This document shows, in pieces, positions 1-6,116 of a stretch of DNA of 6,118 nucleotides. The notes under the pieces were generated by a model that was not told the origin of the DNA, did no database searches, and saw nothing but the letters and a program-made list of their open reading frames with translations. Origin of the DNA: Deltaproteobacteria bacterium (lineage in GTDB: Bacteria > Myxococcota_A > UBA9160 > SZUA-336). The stretch is from the NCBI GenBank assembly GCA_030673955.1, contig DAOVBF010000082.1:1-6118 (forward strand), in the 5' to 3' direction. The translations under genes were made by a program, and so were the position numbers. Position 1 is the stretch's first letter. Each line of letters begins with the position of its first letter.

Positions 1-504
1 CGCGCTGCAGTCCACCTCAAGCGCGACGAAAGGCGGAGCGTAGTCCAATACTTCGAGGCGCTCGATCGTCACGCTGGTCGGCTCGAGCTCGAGGGGCTCG
101 CCGCGGCGAGCCAGGTGATAGGCCTGCTGGCCGCCCCGTTATCGCCCAGAGAAGGCCGGGGGCACCTGGCGAATCGCCCCGCGAAAGGTATCGAGGGCCT
201 TCTCCATCTCCTCTCTTTCTGGCCATGGCCCGTCGCAGCAGGCAACCACCTCGCCTTCCCTGTCGTAGCTGGTGGTCTCGATCCCGAGCCGAATCCACCC
301 CCTGTAGCTCTTCTTCCCGTGCGTCAGAAGCCGTGAGAGCTTGGTGGCCTCCCCGAGCGCCAGCGGCAGCACCCCTCGGGCCAGCGGGTCGAGCGTGCCC
401 AGGTGTCCGACGCGGCGCTGTCCCGCCCAGCGACGCACACGCTGCACCACACCGTGGGAAGTGATTCCGCCCGGCTTGTCGATCACCAGGAAGCCGTTGA
501 TCAC
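1..504 (-). pseudogene. truB: truB, tRNA pseudouridine-55 synthase; interrupted by an in-frame stop and cut by the window edge
   Basis: TruB converts U55 of the tRNA T-loop to pseudouridine. The frame opens at a GTG at 504 that overlaps the rbfA stop (GTGA), behind a strong AAGGAGGA at 511-518. Recognisable parts are the N-terminal NGFLVIDKPGGITSH (residues 3-17), the catalytic motif GHLGTLDPLARGVLPLALGEATK (33-55; Asp39 is the expected catalytic aspartate) and KSYRGWIRLGIETTSYDREGEV (65-86). The segment FRGAIRQVPPAFS (107-119) is followed by G, R and a TAA at 141-139, where the family has S-A-L/I-K. After the stop the same frame continues as RGGQQAYHLARRGEPLELEP and on to ALEVDCSA at the window edge, plainly TruB again. 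Spacing between PPAFS and AYHLAR is as in intact family members, so only about four codons look wrong. If real, the product is a 121-residue stub lacking the C-terminal half. It could be a true pseudogene or a consensus sequence error. The identity is secure; the broken state is not. Confidence 0.85.
139..141 (-). other. In-frame TAA within truB at the conserved SALK-type motif
   Basis: The codons after the Ser of PPAFS read GGG CGA TAA CGG and are followed by GGC GGC CAG CAG GCC TAT (GGQQAY). The family pattern at these four codons is Ala, Leu/Ile, Lys, then a variable residue. The neighbouring frame reads GCG ATA (Ala-Ile) here. A gain of two bases before it and a loss of two bases after it would therefore restore S-A-I-K-R while leaving the flanks in frame. 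That reconstruction is inference; the stop itself is directly visible. Confidence 0.9.
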
Positions 505-890
505 GCCGGCTCCTCCTTGTTCCGCCCCGGCTCGGCGGCCTCGCCGCTGTCCGCCACGCGCCCTTCGTGGAGCTCCCTCAGGATTTCGTCGATTCGCGCG
601 GCCTTGTCCAGCGACTCATCGAGGCGGAAGTCCAGCTCGGGGACACGCCGCAGCCTCAGCCCCTCAGCAAGACAACGGCGAATGAAAGGCTTGGCTCCGG
701 CAAAGGCCTGGACCACCTCCTCCCGGGCTCCGAGTGTCCGGTAGAAAACCCGAACGAACGAGAGGTCGGAGGAGGCCTTGACTCCGGTGATCGTCACATC
801 GCGCAAACGCGGATCCCCGACTCGCTGCTTGATCACCCGCGCGATCCGGTTCCGAAGTTCGTGTGCCACGCGCTCCTGGCGACGACTCAT
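501..890 (-). CDS. rbfA: Ribosome-binding factor A (RbfA)
   Basis: This is a 129-residue protein of normal family length. RbfA is a small KH-fold protein that binds the 30S subunit near the 5' end helix of 16S rRNA during late maturation and cold adaptation. Visible family signatures are RQERVAHELRNRIARVI (residues 4-20), GDPRLRDVTITGVKASSDLSFVRVFY (25-50; the strand-helix-strand core of the KH-like fold) and RLRRVPELDFRLDESLDKAARIDEILREL (79-107), matching the family pattern of R-P-L-F-D-S and a closing helix. About 20 charged, low-complexity residues follow, a usual variable tail. The ATG at 890 overlaps the stop of the DUF503 gene (ATGA), with GGAG at 897-900 six bases upstream. The stop overlaps the truB start. 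RbfA and RimP in one operon act in the same 30S assembly pathway. The assignment is firm. Confidence 0.96.
   Translation of the reverse strand: MSRRQERVAHELRNRIARVIKQRVGDPRLRDVTITGVKASSDLSFVRVFYRTLGAREEVVQAFAGAKPFIRRCLAEGLRLRRVPELDFRLDESLDKAARIDEILRELHEGRVADSGEAAEPGRNKEEPA
511..518 (-). promoter_or_regulatory. Strong Shine-Dalgarno for truB
   Basis: AAGGAGGA on the minus strand lies inside the 3' end of rbfA, 6 nt before the GTG start of truB at 504. It supports GTG as the true truB start and suggests translation is coupled to rbfA through the GTGA overlap. Confidence 0.7.
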
Positions 891-1237
891 TCACGACTCC
901 AAGAAGGGGGGAGTCCATCCTCCTCCTCCACCTCGACCTCATCGATTTCATCCAAGCGCGAGATCACGATGTCATCTCCCACGAGCTCCGCGAGGCCCAG
1001 CCTATCAACATAGCGGATGGCCTTCTCGGCCTGCTCCCGTAGGTAGCGCGGATCGACCCCGACCATCACACAGCCGATACAGATGGCGTGTCGCTCATCA
1101 TGAGCGGAGATCTCGGCCACCGAGACGTTAAAACGCTGGCGCAGCCGGTCTTTGACCGCCTTCGTCACCCGCCGCTTCGCCTTGATGGAGTCGGCGTCGG
1201 GCAACGCGAGTTCGATCAGGACGGCTGCAATCAGCAT
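887..1237 (-). CDS. DUF503 family protein (YlxP-like)
   Basis: This is a 116-residue protein of the DUF503/YlxP family, commonly encoded between infB and rbfA in many bacteria. No biochemical role is established that I can state with confidence. The position suggests a link to translation or ribosome assembly, which is inference. Diagnostic features are an N-terminal hydrophobic strand (MLIAAVLIELALP), the family signature SIKAKRRVTKAVKDRLRQRFNVSVAEI (residues 17-43), a second strand pair (AICIGCVMVGVD, 51-62) and a helix (YLREQAEKAIRYVDRL, 65-80). A very acidic stretch (DEIDEVEVEEED, 96-107) lies near the C-terminus. The ATG at 1237 is preferred because GGAGG lies at 1243-1247 with 5-nt spacing and because family members begin with this strand. 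An in-frame upstream ATG at 1300 lies inside infB and would add an unrelated charged extension. The gap after the infB stop is 37 nt. The 3' end overlaps rbfA by 4 nt, implying coupled translation. Confidence 0.93.
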   Translation of the reverse strand: MLIAAVLIELALPDADSIKAKRRVTKAVKDRLRQRFNVSVAEISAHDERHAICIGCVMVGVDPRYLREQAEKAIRYVDRLGLAELVGDDIVISRLDEIDEVEVEEEDGLPPSWSRE

Positions 1238-1274
1238 CGGGGCCTCCGGGGCTCCCCGTGACGGGCCGGCTTGC

Positions 1275-3737
1275 TCAGTTGGTCTGGCGGATCTCCTCAA
1301 CCACGTAGGCCTCGAGGATATCCCCGACCTTCACGTCATCGAATTGCTCGATCTTGAGGCCGCACTCCATCCCCGCTTGGACCTCCCTAACGTCGTCCTT
1401 GAAGCGACGCAGCGAGGCGAGCTTGCCGGAGTAAACGGGGACGCCGTCCCTAACCACACGGACCATGTCGCTTCTGCGGATTTTACCGTCCGGTACGAAC
1501 GATCCCGCGATCGTACCCACGCGCGGGATGATGAAGAGCTGGCGGACCTCGGCATGGCCCGAGACGTGCTCGACCTTCTTGGGGGGCAGCAGACCCAGGG
1601 CGAGCTGCTCCATGTCGTCGAGAAGCTCGTAGACAACATCGAAGGTGCGGATCGCCACCCCTTCCCGCTCGGCGGCCTTGCGTGCCACGGGCTCGGGTCG
1701 AACGTGGAAACCGATGATGACGGCCTCCGACGCCGAGGCAAGCATGACGTCGCTCTCGCTGATCGCCCCCACCCCGGAGTGAATCACGCACACTCTGACG
1801 TCATCGCGGGCGAACTTGGTCGCCGCTTCGCAAATCGCCTCCATGGTGCCGCGCACGTCCGCCTTGACGACAATCCGCAGCTCCTTCTCCCCCTTCTCAT
1901 CCAAGGTCGCGAAGAGATCCTCCACCGGCTCCGGGGCCGTGGCCGCTTGGCCGGCCTCCCGGCGTTGCTCCGCGATGCGATGTTCGACGATCGCCTTGGC
2001 CTCCCGTTCGTTCTCGATGACAAGCAGCTCCTCACCGGCTTCGGGCACGCTCGAGAGCCCGACGATTCGCACGGGCATCGAGGGGGTCGCCTCCTTCAGC
2101 GTCACCCCCTGGTCGTTCGTGAGTGTTCGCACGCGACCATAGACGCTGCCGACGACCACGGCGTCGCCGCGTCGCAGCAGCCCCTCCCGGACGATGACGG
2201 TTGCCACAGGGCCACGCCCACGGTCGAGCTCGGCTTCGATGACCATGCCGCGCGCGACCCCTTTGGATCGGGCGCGCAACTCGAGGACCTCGGTCTGAAG
2301 GGTCAGCATCTCCAGCAGCTTGTCGATGTTTGTGCCCTCTTTTGCGGAGATCTCCACGCAGATGGTGTCGCCTCCGAACTCCTCGGACACGACTTGCTGC
2401 TCGAGCAAGGCCTGCTTCACACGCTGAGCGTTGGCATCGGGCTTGTCGATCTTATTGATCGCCACGATGATGGGCACGCGGGCCGCTCGGGCGTGGTCAA
2501 TCGCCTCGATCGTCTGCGGCATGATCCCGTCCTCCGCCGCGACCACCAGGACAGCGATGTCGGTGACTTGGGCGCCGCGCGCCCGCATCGCGGTGAAGGC
2601 CGCGTGGCCGGGAGTGTCGATGAAGGTGATGTCTCCTGCTCCCGTACGGACCTGGTAGGCACCGATGTGCTGAGTGATCCCACCGGCCTCGCCCCCGACC
2701 ACGTTCGTATTGCGGATCGTGTCCAGCAGCGTCGTCTTGCCGTGATCGACATGTCCCATCACCGTGACGACGGGGGGCCGCGGCTTCAGGTCTTCCGGCT
2801 TGGCCCGGACGGCCGCCTCCACGCTCGCCTCGATGTTCTTGTCCACCCGCTGCACCTCGAAGCCGAGGTCCTCCGCCATGAGCTGGACGGTCTCGACGTC
2901 GACGAGCGAGTCCCGGTCCAGCTCGACATCCAGGGAGCGCGCACTGCGCAGGAGGTCTCGCATCTTGAAACCGGTCTGCCGCGAGAGATCCGGTAAGCCC
3001 GTCGACCCGGAGACCCTGATCCGCTTCGTCCGCGGGCCGGCCGCGGCCGGAGCGAGCTTGCGACCCGTTGTCGGGCGGCGACGAACCGAGGAGAGGCGCG
3101 ACTGCTGCTCGACGATGAGGCGTCGCTGCTCGAGTCGCCGCTGGACGTTGCCGCGCATGCTGCGGGACAGCTGATCCTGCTCCTTGATCGCCACCCCCTC
3201 CAGCACCTTCCGCCGAGCCAGCTTGGTGGTCGGAGGTGCAGGACGCAGCTCGGCCGCGGTGGGGACTTGCGCGATCCCGATCTCCCCGCTCGGCGTTTCC
3301 TTCGCCGGCGGCTCCGGCCCCTCGACCTCGGCCACCGACGGCTCGGTTACGGGCGCGGGCTCGGGCCCTGCCGCCGACGACGCTTCGACCCCAATCTCGC
3401 TCGCAGCCTCAGCAGCGAGCTCCGGAGGAGCCCCCGCCAAAGGAGCCACGCTCGGAGGCTCAACGGCCACCGGCTCCTCCTCGACGATCTCCGGTGGCTT
3501 GGACGGCGGCGTGGGCGGCTTGCGGCGCCGCCGGATCACCGTCGTCCCGATGCGCTTCTCCTCACGCACCTGGGCACCGAGACCCCCGAGCCGTCGGCGC
3601 AGCGTCTCGGCCTGCTCCTCATCCAAGCCGACCAGCACGCTGCGGAGTTGAATGCCAATCTCCGCGGCTTTGCTGAGGAGCTCCTCCTTCTCGATCCCGA
3701 GCTCCTCCGCCAGCTTGTAGGCTCTGATCTTTGCCAC
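1275..3737 (-). CDS. infB: Translation initiation factor IF-2
   Basis: IF2 is the GTPase that places formyl-methionyl initiator tRNA on the 30S subunit and promotes 50S joining. The 820-residue protein begins with an IF2_N domain ([15 protein letters not shown], residues 1-15, to about 50). A Pro/Ala/Glu-rich disordered linker follows (about 73-170), then a basic stretch (175-245) and a second IF2_N-like segment (about 250-303). The G domain carries G1 GHVDHGKT (328-335), G2 GGITQHIG (352-359), G3 DTPGH (374-378), G4 NKID (428-431) and G5 SAK (464-466). Domains II and III occupy about 490-715. The C-terminal fMet-tRNA-binding domain runs from about 720 to 820 ([20 protein letters not shown]). 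All key motifs are intact. I chose the GTG at 3737 because IF2 proteins start exactly at this helix and GGGGAG precedes it, although with a short 3-nt spacing. The frame stays open 106 codons further upstream, but that part is the nusA repeat tail read out of frame. It lies 25 nt after nusA; no ylxR or ylxQ intervenes. Confidence 0.97.
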   Translation of the reverse strand: MAKIRAYKLAEELGIEKEELLSKAAEIGIQLRSVLVGLDEEQAETLRRRLGGLGAQVREEKRIGTTVIRRRRKPPTPPSKPPEIVEEEPVAVEPPSVAPLAGAPPELAAEAASEIGVEASSAAGPEPAPVTEPSVAEVEGPEPPAKETPSGEIGIAQVPTAAELRPAPPTTKLARRKVLEGVAIKEQDQLSRSMRGNVQRRLEQRRLIVEQQSRLSSVRRRPTTGRKLAPAAAGPRTKRIRVSGSTGLPDLSRQTGFKMRDLLRSARSLDVELDRDSLVDVETVQLMAEDLGFEVQRVDKNIEASVEAAVRAKPEDLKPRPPVVTVMGHVDHGKTTLLDTIRNTNVVGGEAGGITQHIGAYQVRTGAGDITFIDTPGHAAFTAMRARGAQVTDIAVLVVAAEDGIMPQTIEAIDHARAARVPIIVAINKIDKPDANAQRVKQALLEQQVVSEEFGGDTICVEISAKEGTNIDKLLEMLTLQTEVLELRARSKGVARGMVIEAELDRGRGPVATVIVREGLLRRGDAVVVGSVYGRVRTLTNDQGVTLKEATPSMPVRIVGLSSVPEAGEELLVIENEREAKAIVEHRIAEQRREAGQAATAPEPVEDLFATLDEKGEKELRIVVKADVRGTMEAICEAATKFARDDVRVCVIHSGVGAISESDVMLASASEAVIIGFHVRPEPVARKAAEREGVAIRTFDVVYELLDDMEQLALGLLPPKKVEHVSGHAEVRQLFIIPRVGTIAGSFVPDGKIRRSDMVRVVRDGVPVYSGKLASLRRFKDDVREVQAGMECGLKIEQFDDVKVGDILEAYVVEEIRQTN

Positions 3738-3762
3738 GCTCTCCCCGTATCCCGTGCCGCGC

Positions 3763-5283
3763 TCAGGATCCCGCGGGCGTCTCCTCCGGGATGATCTTCT
3801 GCGCGTTCTCCATCTCGGCCTCACCCGATTCGGCGGGCGTAGACTCCGCGGCAGCCTCCGGCTCCGCGGCAGCCTCCGGCTCCACGGCACCGTCCGCCTG
3901 CTCACCCGCGGCCTGCTCACCCTCCGCCTGCTCACCCTCCGCCTGCTCACCCGCGGCCAGCTCGCGCTTCGCCTGCTCACGCTCCGCCTGCTCACGCTCC
4001 GCCTGCTCGCGCTCCGCCTGCTCGCGCTCTGCCTGCTCACGCTCCGCTTTTTCAACGCTGAGCTGTTGCGCGCGCTCCTGGACCGCTAACGCTCCCTGCT
4101 CGGTGACGCCGGGAATGGACATGAGGAGCTCCGTTTCCGTCTCCGCCAGCTCACCCAGGCTCGCCACCCCATGGTCCAGCAGGAGCTTGGCCTCGTACTC
4201 CCCGGCACCCTCGACGACCGAGAGCGCCTCCGCAAGATCGGCCTGAACCTCCCGCATGAACGACTCGCTCTTGATGTCGATCTTCCAGCGCGTCAGCTGG
4301 ACGGCCAGGCGCACGTTCTGCCCCTTCTTACCGATTGCGAGAGAGAGCTGATCATCCGGGACGATCACGTCCATGGACCGGTTTGAGTCATCGACCATCA
4401 CCCGCACCACCTGTGCGGGGGCAAGCGCCGCGCATACGAAGCGCACGGAATCGTTACTCCAGGGCACGATATCGATCTTTTCCCCCCGCAGCTCCCCCAC
4501 CACGGCCTGGACCCGGCTGCCGCGCATCCCCACGCAAGCGCCCACCGGATCGACGTCGCTGTCCCGTGACACGACCGCGATCTTGGAGCGAGCGCCGGGC
4601 TCGCGGGCGGCCGCCTCGATGCGCACGATGCCCTCGTAGATTTCGGGAACCTCCTGCGCGAAGGCCTTGACCAGGAACTCGATGCACGACCGCGACAGAA
4701 TGATCTGAGGACCCTTGGCCTCCTTCAGCACCTCCAGCACGTATGCGCGGATGCGTTCGTTCACGCGAAACATCTCGCGTGGAACCTGTTCCTTCCGGTA
4801 CACGACGCCCTCGGCGCGCCCCAGATCGACGATCAGGTTCCCCTTCTCGATGCGCCGCACCACTCCGTGGACGATTTCCCCCTTCCGGTCCTTGTACTCA
4901 TCGTAGACCATCTGCCGCTCGGCGTTGCGGACCTCCTGGATGATCACCTGCTTCGCGGTCTGCGCGGCAATGCGGCCGAAGCCGGCCGTGTCGAGCTTCA
5001 CACCGATCTGGTCACCAATCTCCACTTCGGGATCGTGCGTGCGCCCCTCCTCCAGGCTGATTTCAGTCGGCGCGCTCGCCGTCCCTTCGACCACGCTCTT
5101 GAACTCGAACAGCTCGACTTCGCCCGTGTCCTCGTTGAACTGGGCTTCGATCTCGCGCTCCTGCCCGTACCTGCGGCGAGCGGCGGTCACCAGGGCCTTC
5201 TCGAGCGTCTCGACGACGGTCGCCCGCCCGATGCCCTTGTCTTTGCCGACCTGATCTATGATCCGCTTCAGATCCAACTCCAT
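3763..5283 (-). CDS. nusA: Transcription termination/antitermination factor NusA
   Basis: NusA binds RNA polymerase near the RNA exit channel and modulates pausing, intrinsic and Rho-dependent termination, and antitermination. Domains in the 506-residue protein are the N-terminal polymerase-binding domain (about 1-125), an S1 domain (about 134-198, KGEIVHGVVRRIEKGNLIVDLG), KH1 (about 205-275, with the GACVGMRGSRVQ loop at 248-259) and KH2 (about 280-340, AIGKKGQN at 316-323). A helix-hairpin-helix type region follows (about 345-410, LLLDHGVASLGELAETETELLMSIPGV). The last 95 residues are an unusual low-complexity tail of ten AEREQ/AEGEQ-type pentads (413-462) and two EPEAAA units (468-479). 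The ATG at 5283 lies 3 nt after the rimP stop, with AAAGAGG at 5290-5296 inside rimP as the ribosome-binding site. The core is standard. The repeat tail is unlike the classical acidic repeats of E. coli NusA, but it occupies the same C-terminal place, where binding or autoinhibitory extensions occur in some species. Confidence 0.97.
   Translation of the reverse strand: MELDLKRIIDQVGKDKGIGRATVVETLEKALVTAARRRYGQEREIEAQFNEDTGEVELFEFKSVVEGTASAPTEISLEEGRTHDPEVEIGDQIGVKLDTAGFGRIAAQTAKQVIIQEVRNAERQMVYDEYKDRKGEIVHGVVRRIEKGNLIVDLGRAEGVVYRKEQVPREMFRVNERIRAYVLEVLKEAKGPQIILSRSCIEFLVKAFAQEVPEIYEGIVRIEAAAREPGARSKIAVVSRDSDVDPVGACVGMRGSRVQAVVGELRGEKIDIVPWSNDSVRFVCAALAPAQVVRVMVDDSNRSMDVIVPDDQLSLAIGKKGQNVRLAVQLTRWKIDIKSESFMREVQADLAEALSVVEGAGEYEAKLLLDHGVASLGELAETETELLMSIPGVTEQGALAVQERAQQLSVEKAEREQAEREQAEREQAEREQAEREQAKRELAAGEQAEGEQAEGEQAAGEQADGAVEPEAAAEPEAAAESTPAESGEAEMENAQKIIPEETPAGS
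3847..3882 (-). repeat. Two 18-bp units encoding EPEAAA in the nusA tail
   Basis: Two adjacent copies encode EPEAAA-EPEAAA (NusA residues 468-479), followed by a partial third (ES). On the plus strand the repeated block reads GGCTCCGCGGCAGCCTCC with small changes. It lies just downstream of the pentad repeat and has a different unit length, so it arose as a separate duplication. Confidence 0.75.
3898..4047 (-). repeat. 15-bp tandem repeat encoding AEREQ/AEGEQ pentapeptides in the nusA tail
   Basis: Ten consecutive 15-nt units encode NusA residues 413-462. The first five read AEREQ, the sixth AKREL, and the last four are AAGEQ or AEGEQ. The typical minus-strand unit is GCGGAGCGTGAGCAG and neighbouring units differ by one or two bases. 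Because 15 is a multiple of three, copy-number changes keep nusA in frame. The N-terminal half is charge-balanced (E/R) and the C-terminal half is purely acidic. Helical propensity is likely high throughout. Confidence 0.9.
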
Positions 5284-5286
5284 GGC

Positions 5287-5778
5287 CTACCTCTTTGCCC
5301 CTTGGGCCTGGAAGGGATAAAAGGCCTGCGCCCGAGCGATGCACTCGAAAGGGATATGGTACTCGCCCGATTCCGTTTGCACGTGCGCCTCGTCCCCCTC
5401 GAAAGACACGAGCTGGCCGCGGAAGTTGCGCCGTCCCGCCAGCGGCTCCTTCGTCTCCACCGCCACACGGCGCCCGACCGAGCGTGCGAAGTCCTTCTGG
5501 CGTCCCAGCATGCGGTCGACCCCCGGTGAGCAGACCTCCAGCAGGTAGGAGCCCCCCGAAAAGAAATCCCGGGCGTCCAGGCCGTGCTCGATCTCGCGCG
5601 AAACCGCCGCGCAGGCATCGACCGTGACACGACCATCGCCCTGGGGGGTGTCCACGACCACCCGAAGATGGGCCCGCCCTTGCCCCTGCCGCGCTTGAGC
5701 GTCCACCAGCTCGAATCCGTGGTCCTGGACGACGGGCTCGATCAGCTCTAGCAGATTCCTTGGACTATCTCGATACAT
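5287..5778 (-). CDS. rimP: Ribosome maturation factor RimP
   Basis: RimP binds the free 30S subunit and is needed for efficient assembly of its S12-containing region. The 163-residue protein shows the N-terminal alpha/beta domain with LIEPVVQDHGFELVDAQ (residues 12-28), VTVDACAAVSREIEHGLD (51-68) and the hallmark YLLEVCSPGVDRML (78-91). A C-terminal SH3-like barrel follows (about 98-158, VGRRVAVETK, GQLVSFEGDEAHV, YHIPFECIARAQ). I prefer the ATG at 5778 because it places the first helix at the same distance from the conserved Pro-Val as in E. coli RimP. A GTG at 5799 would add seven residues (MLRSNHL), and a TGA immediately before it rules out anything longer. Neither start has a good Shine-Dalgarno, which is notable for the first gene of an operon. 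The stop is 3 nt from nusA, so the two are almost certainly co-translated. Confidence 0.94.
   Translation of the reverse strand: MYRDSPRNLLELIEPVVQDHGFELVDAQARQGQGRAHLRVVVDTPQGDGRVTVDACAAVSREIEHGLDARDFFSGGSYLLEVCSPGVDRMLGRQKDFARSVGRRVAVETKEPLAGRRNFRGQLVSFEGDEAHVQTESGEYHIPFECIARAQAFYPFQAQGAKR
5290..5296 (-). promoter_or_regulatory. Shine-Dalgarno for nusA inside the rimP 3' end
   Basis: AAAGAGG on the minus strand overlaps the last codons of rimP and lies 6 nt before the nusA ATG. It fixes the nusA start and ties nusA translation to completion of rimP. Confidence 0.65.
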
Positions 5779-5850
5779 CAAATGGTTAGACCGCAACACT
5801 CATGTGATTGTTCTGATTTTTCTTGGGCTCCCCAGACCTCCTGCAAGCAC

Positions 5851-5877
5851 AAAAAAAAGCGGACTTGGTGCCCACTT
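5851..5877 (-). terminator. Intrinsic terminator in the rimP leader (candidate attenuator)
   Basis: On the minus strand, AAGUGGGC pairs with GUCCGCUU across the loop ACCAA, giving eight base pairs including two G-U pairs. The run of eight U at 5858-5851 follows directly, its first two bases lying in the stem. Two further G-U pairs can extend the stem at its base. This is the form of a Rho-independent terminator, on the same strand as rimP and about 70 nt upstream of its start. It could end an upstream transcription unit beyond 6118. It could instead be a leader attenuator for the rimP-nusA-infB operon, an arrangement known upstream of this operon in other bacteria, where NusA can act on its own leader. 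The hairpin and U-tract are directly visible; the attenuator role is inferred. Confidence 0.75.
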
Positions 5878-5911
5878 CCGAAAAGTTTCAGCCCCGGAGA
5901 AACGCGTGACA

Positions 5912-5938
5912 GTTATCAAAAAAGCGGTCGGTCAGCAA
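5912..5938 (-). promoter_or_regulatory. Weak sigma70-like promoter candidate upstream of rimP
   Basis: TTGCTG at 5938-5933 and GATAAC at 5917-5912 on the minus strand resemble -35 and -10 hexamers, each matching the consensus at four of six positions, but the spacer is only 15 nt. Transcription from here would begin near 5905 and run into the terminator hairpin after about 28 nt. It is the best pair I could find by eye between 5779 and 6000, and it may well be chance. Confidence 0.2.
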
Positions 5939-5964
5939 CTCTAGGTGCTTGATTCTGGTAAGGA

Positions 5965-5982
5965 AAACGCCACAAACGCCAA
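5965..5982. repeat. Two tandem 9-nt copies, AAACGCCAC/AAACGCCAA
   Basis: The plus strand carries AAACGCCAC followed directly by AAACGCCAA, differing only in the last base. It is in the non-coding region upstream of the operon. It could be a regulator half-site pair or chance; nothing else supports a function. Confidence 0.4.
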
Positions 5983-6026
5983 CAGGGCCGGGGCCGGCTC
6001 CAGCGATGCTCTTAGCTAACCTGCAA

Positions 6027-6116
6027 GCGCCGCGGAAGCGGCGCGCGCAGCGAGGCGCAGCCGAGCGAGGCGCGTGCGGAGCCACGCGCCGTCCCGGCAG
6101 GCGGGCTTCGCCCGCC
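6027..6116. repeat. Cluster of three perfect GC-only palindromes with a direct repeat between them
   Basis: Three inverted repeats lie in 90 bases. GCGCCGC-GGAA-GCGGCGC is at 6027-6044, GGCGCGTG-CGGAGC-CACGCGCC at 6069-6090 and GGCGGGC-TTC-GCCCGCC at 6100-6116. The decamer AGCGAGGCGC occurs twice between and within them (6049-6058 and 6064-6073). None is followed by a T-run on either strand, so they are not standard intrinsic terminators. The arrangement recalls REP/BIME-type interspersed palindromic elements. Whether copies exist elsewhere in the genome cannot be seen here. Confidence 0.7.

Noticed and set aside
17..298. Minus-strand 93-residue open frame overlapping truB
   Set aside because: It is the neighbouring frame of truB. 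Its only notable piece, WAITGR, hints at the indel at the stop but is not a separate gene.
1238..1300. Starting the DUF503 gene at the ATG at 1300
   Set aside because: This would overlap the infB 3' end and add 21 residues foreign to the family. The ATG at 1237 has a well-spaced GGAGG.
1152..2996. Plus-strand open frame of 614 codons antisense to infB
   Set aside because: It lies wholly opposite the strongly conserved IF2 domains. Its translation is His/Asp/Arg/Leu-rich with no recognisable motif, as expected for the antisense of GC-rich coding DNA.
3738..4055. Starting infB at 4055, giving a 926-residue protein
   Set aside because: The extra 106 residues are a Ser/Arg repeat produced by reading the nusA tail repeat out of frame. 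IF2 family proteins begin at the [13 protein letters not shown] helix, which has its own GTG and GGGGAG.
3754..4246. Plus-strand Leu/Arg and Ser/Ala/Cys repeat open frames opposite the nusA tail
   Set aside because: They are antisense readings of the 15-bp repeat. All frames stay open because the unit is a multiple of three and lacks stops.
5786..5803. Five-codon leader ORF (MSVAV) ending 7 nt before the rimP ATG
   Set aside because: It has no Shine-Dalgarno and no run of regulatory codons, and it is too short to separate from chance.
5900..5945. T-run at 5923-5918 (minus strand) as a second intrinsic terminator
   Set aside because: The preceding GACCGACCGC has no adequate upstream complement. 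Only a four-pair stem (GUUG with CGAC) can form, which is too weak.
5888..6085. Minus-strand 65-residue open frame upstream of rimP
   Set aside because: It is composed largely of the GC palindromes, has no family resemblance, shows no convincing ribosome-binding site and ends inside the leader.
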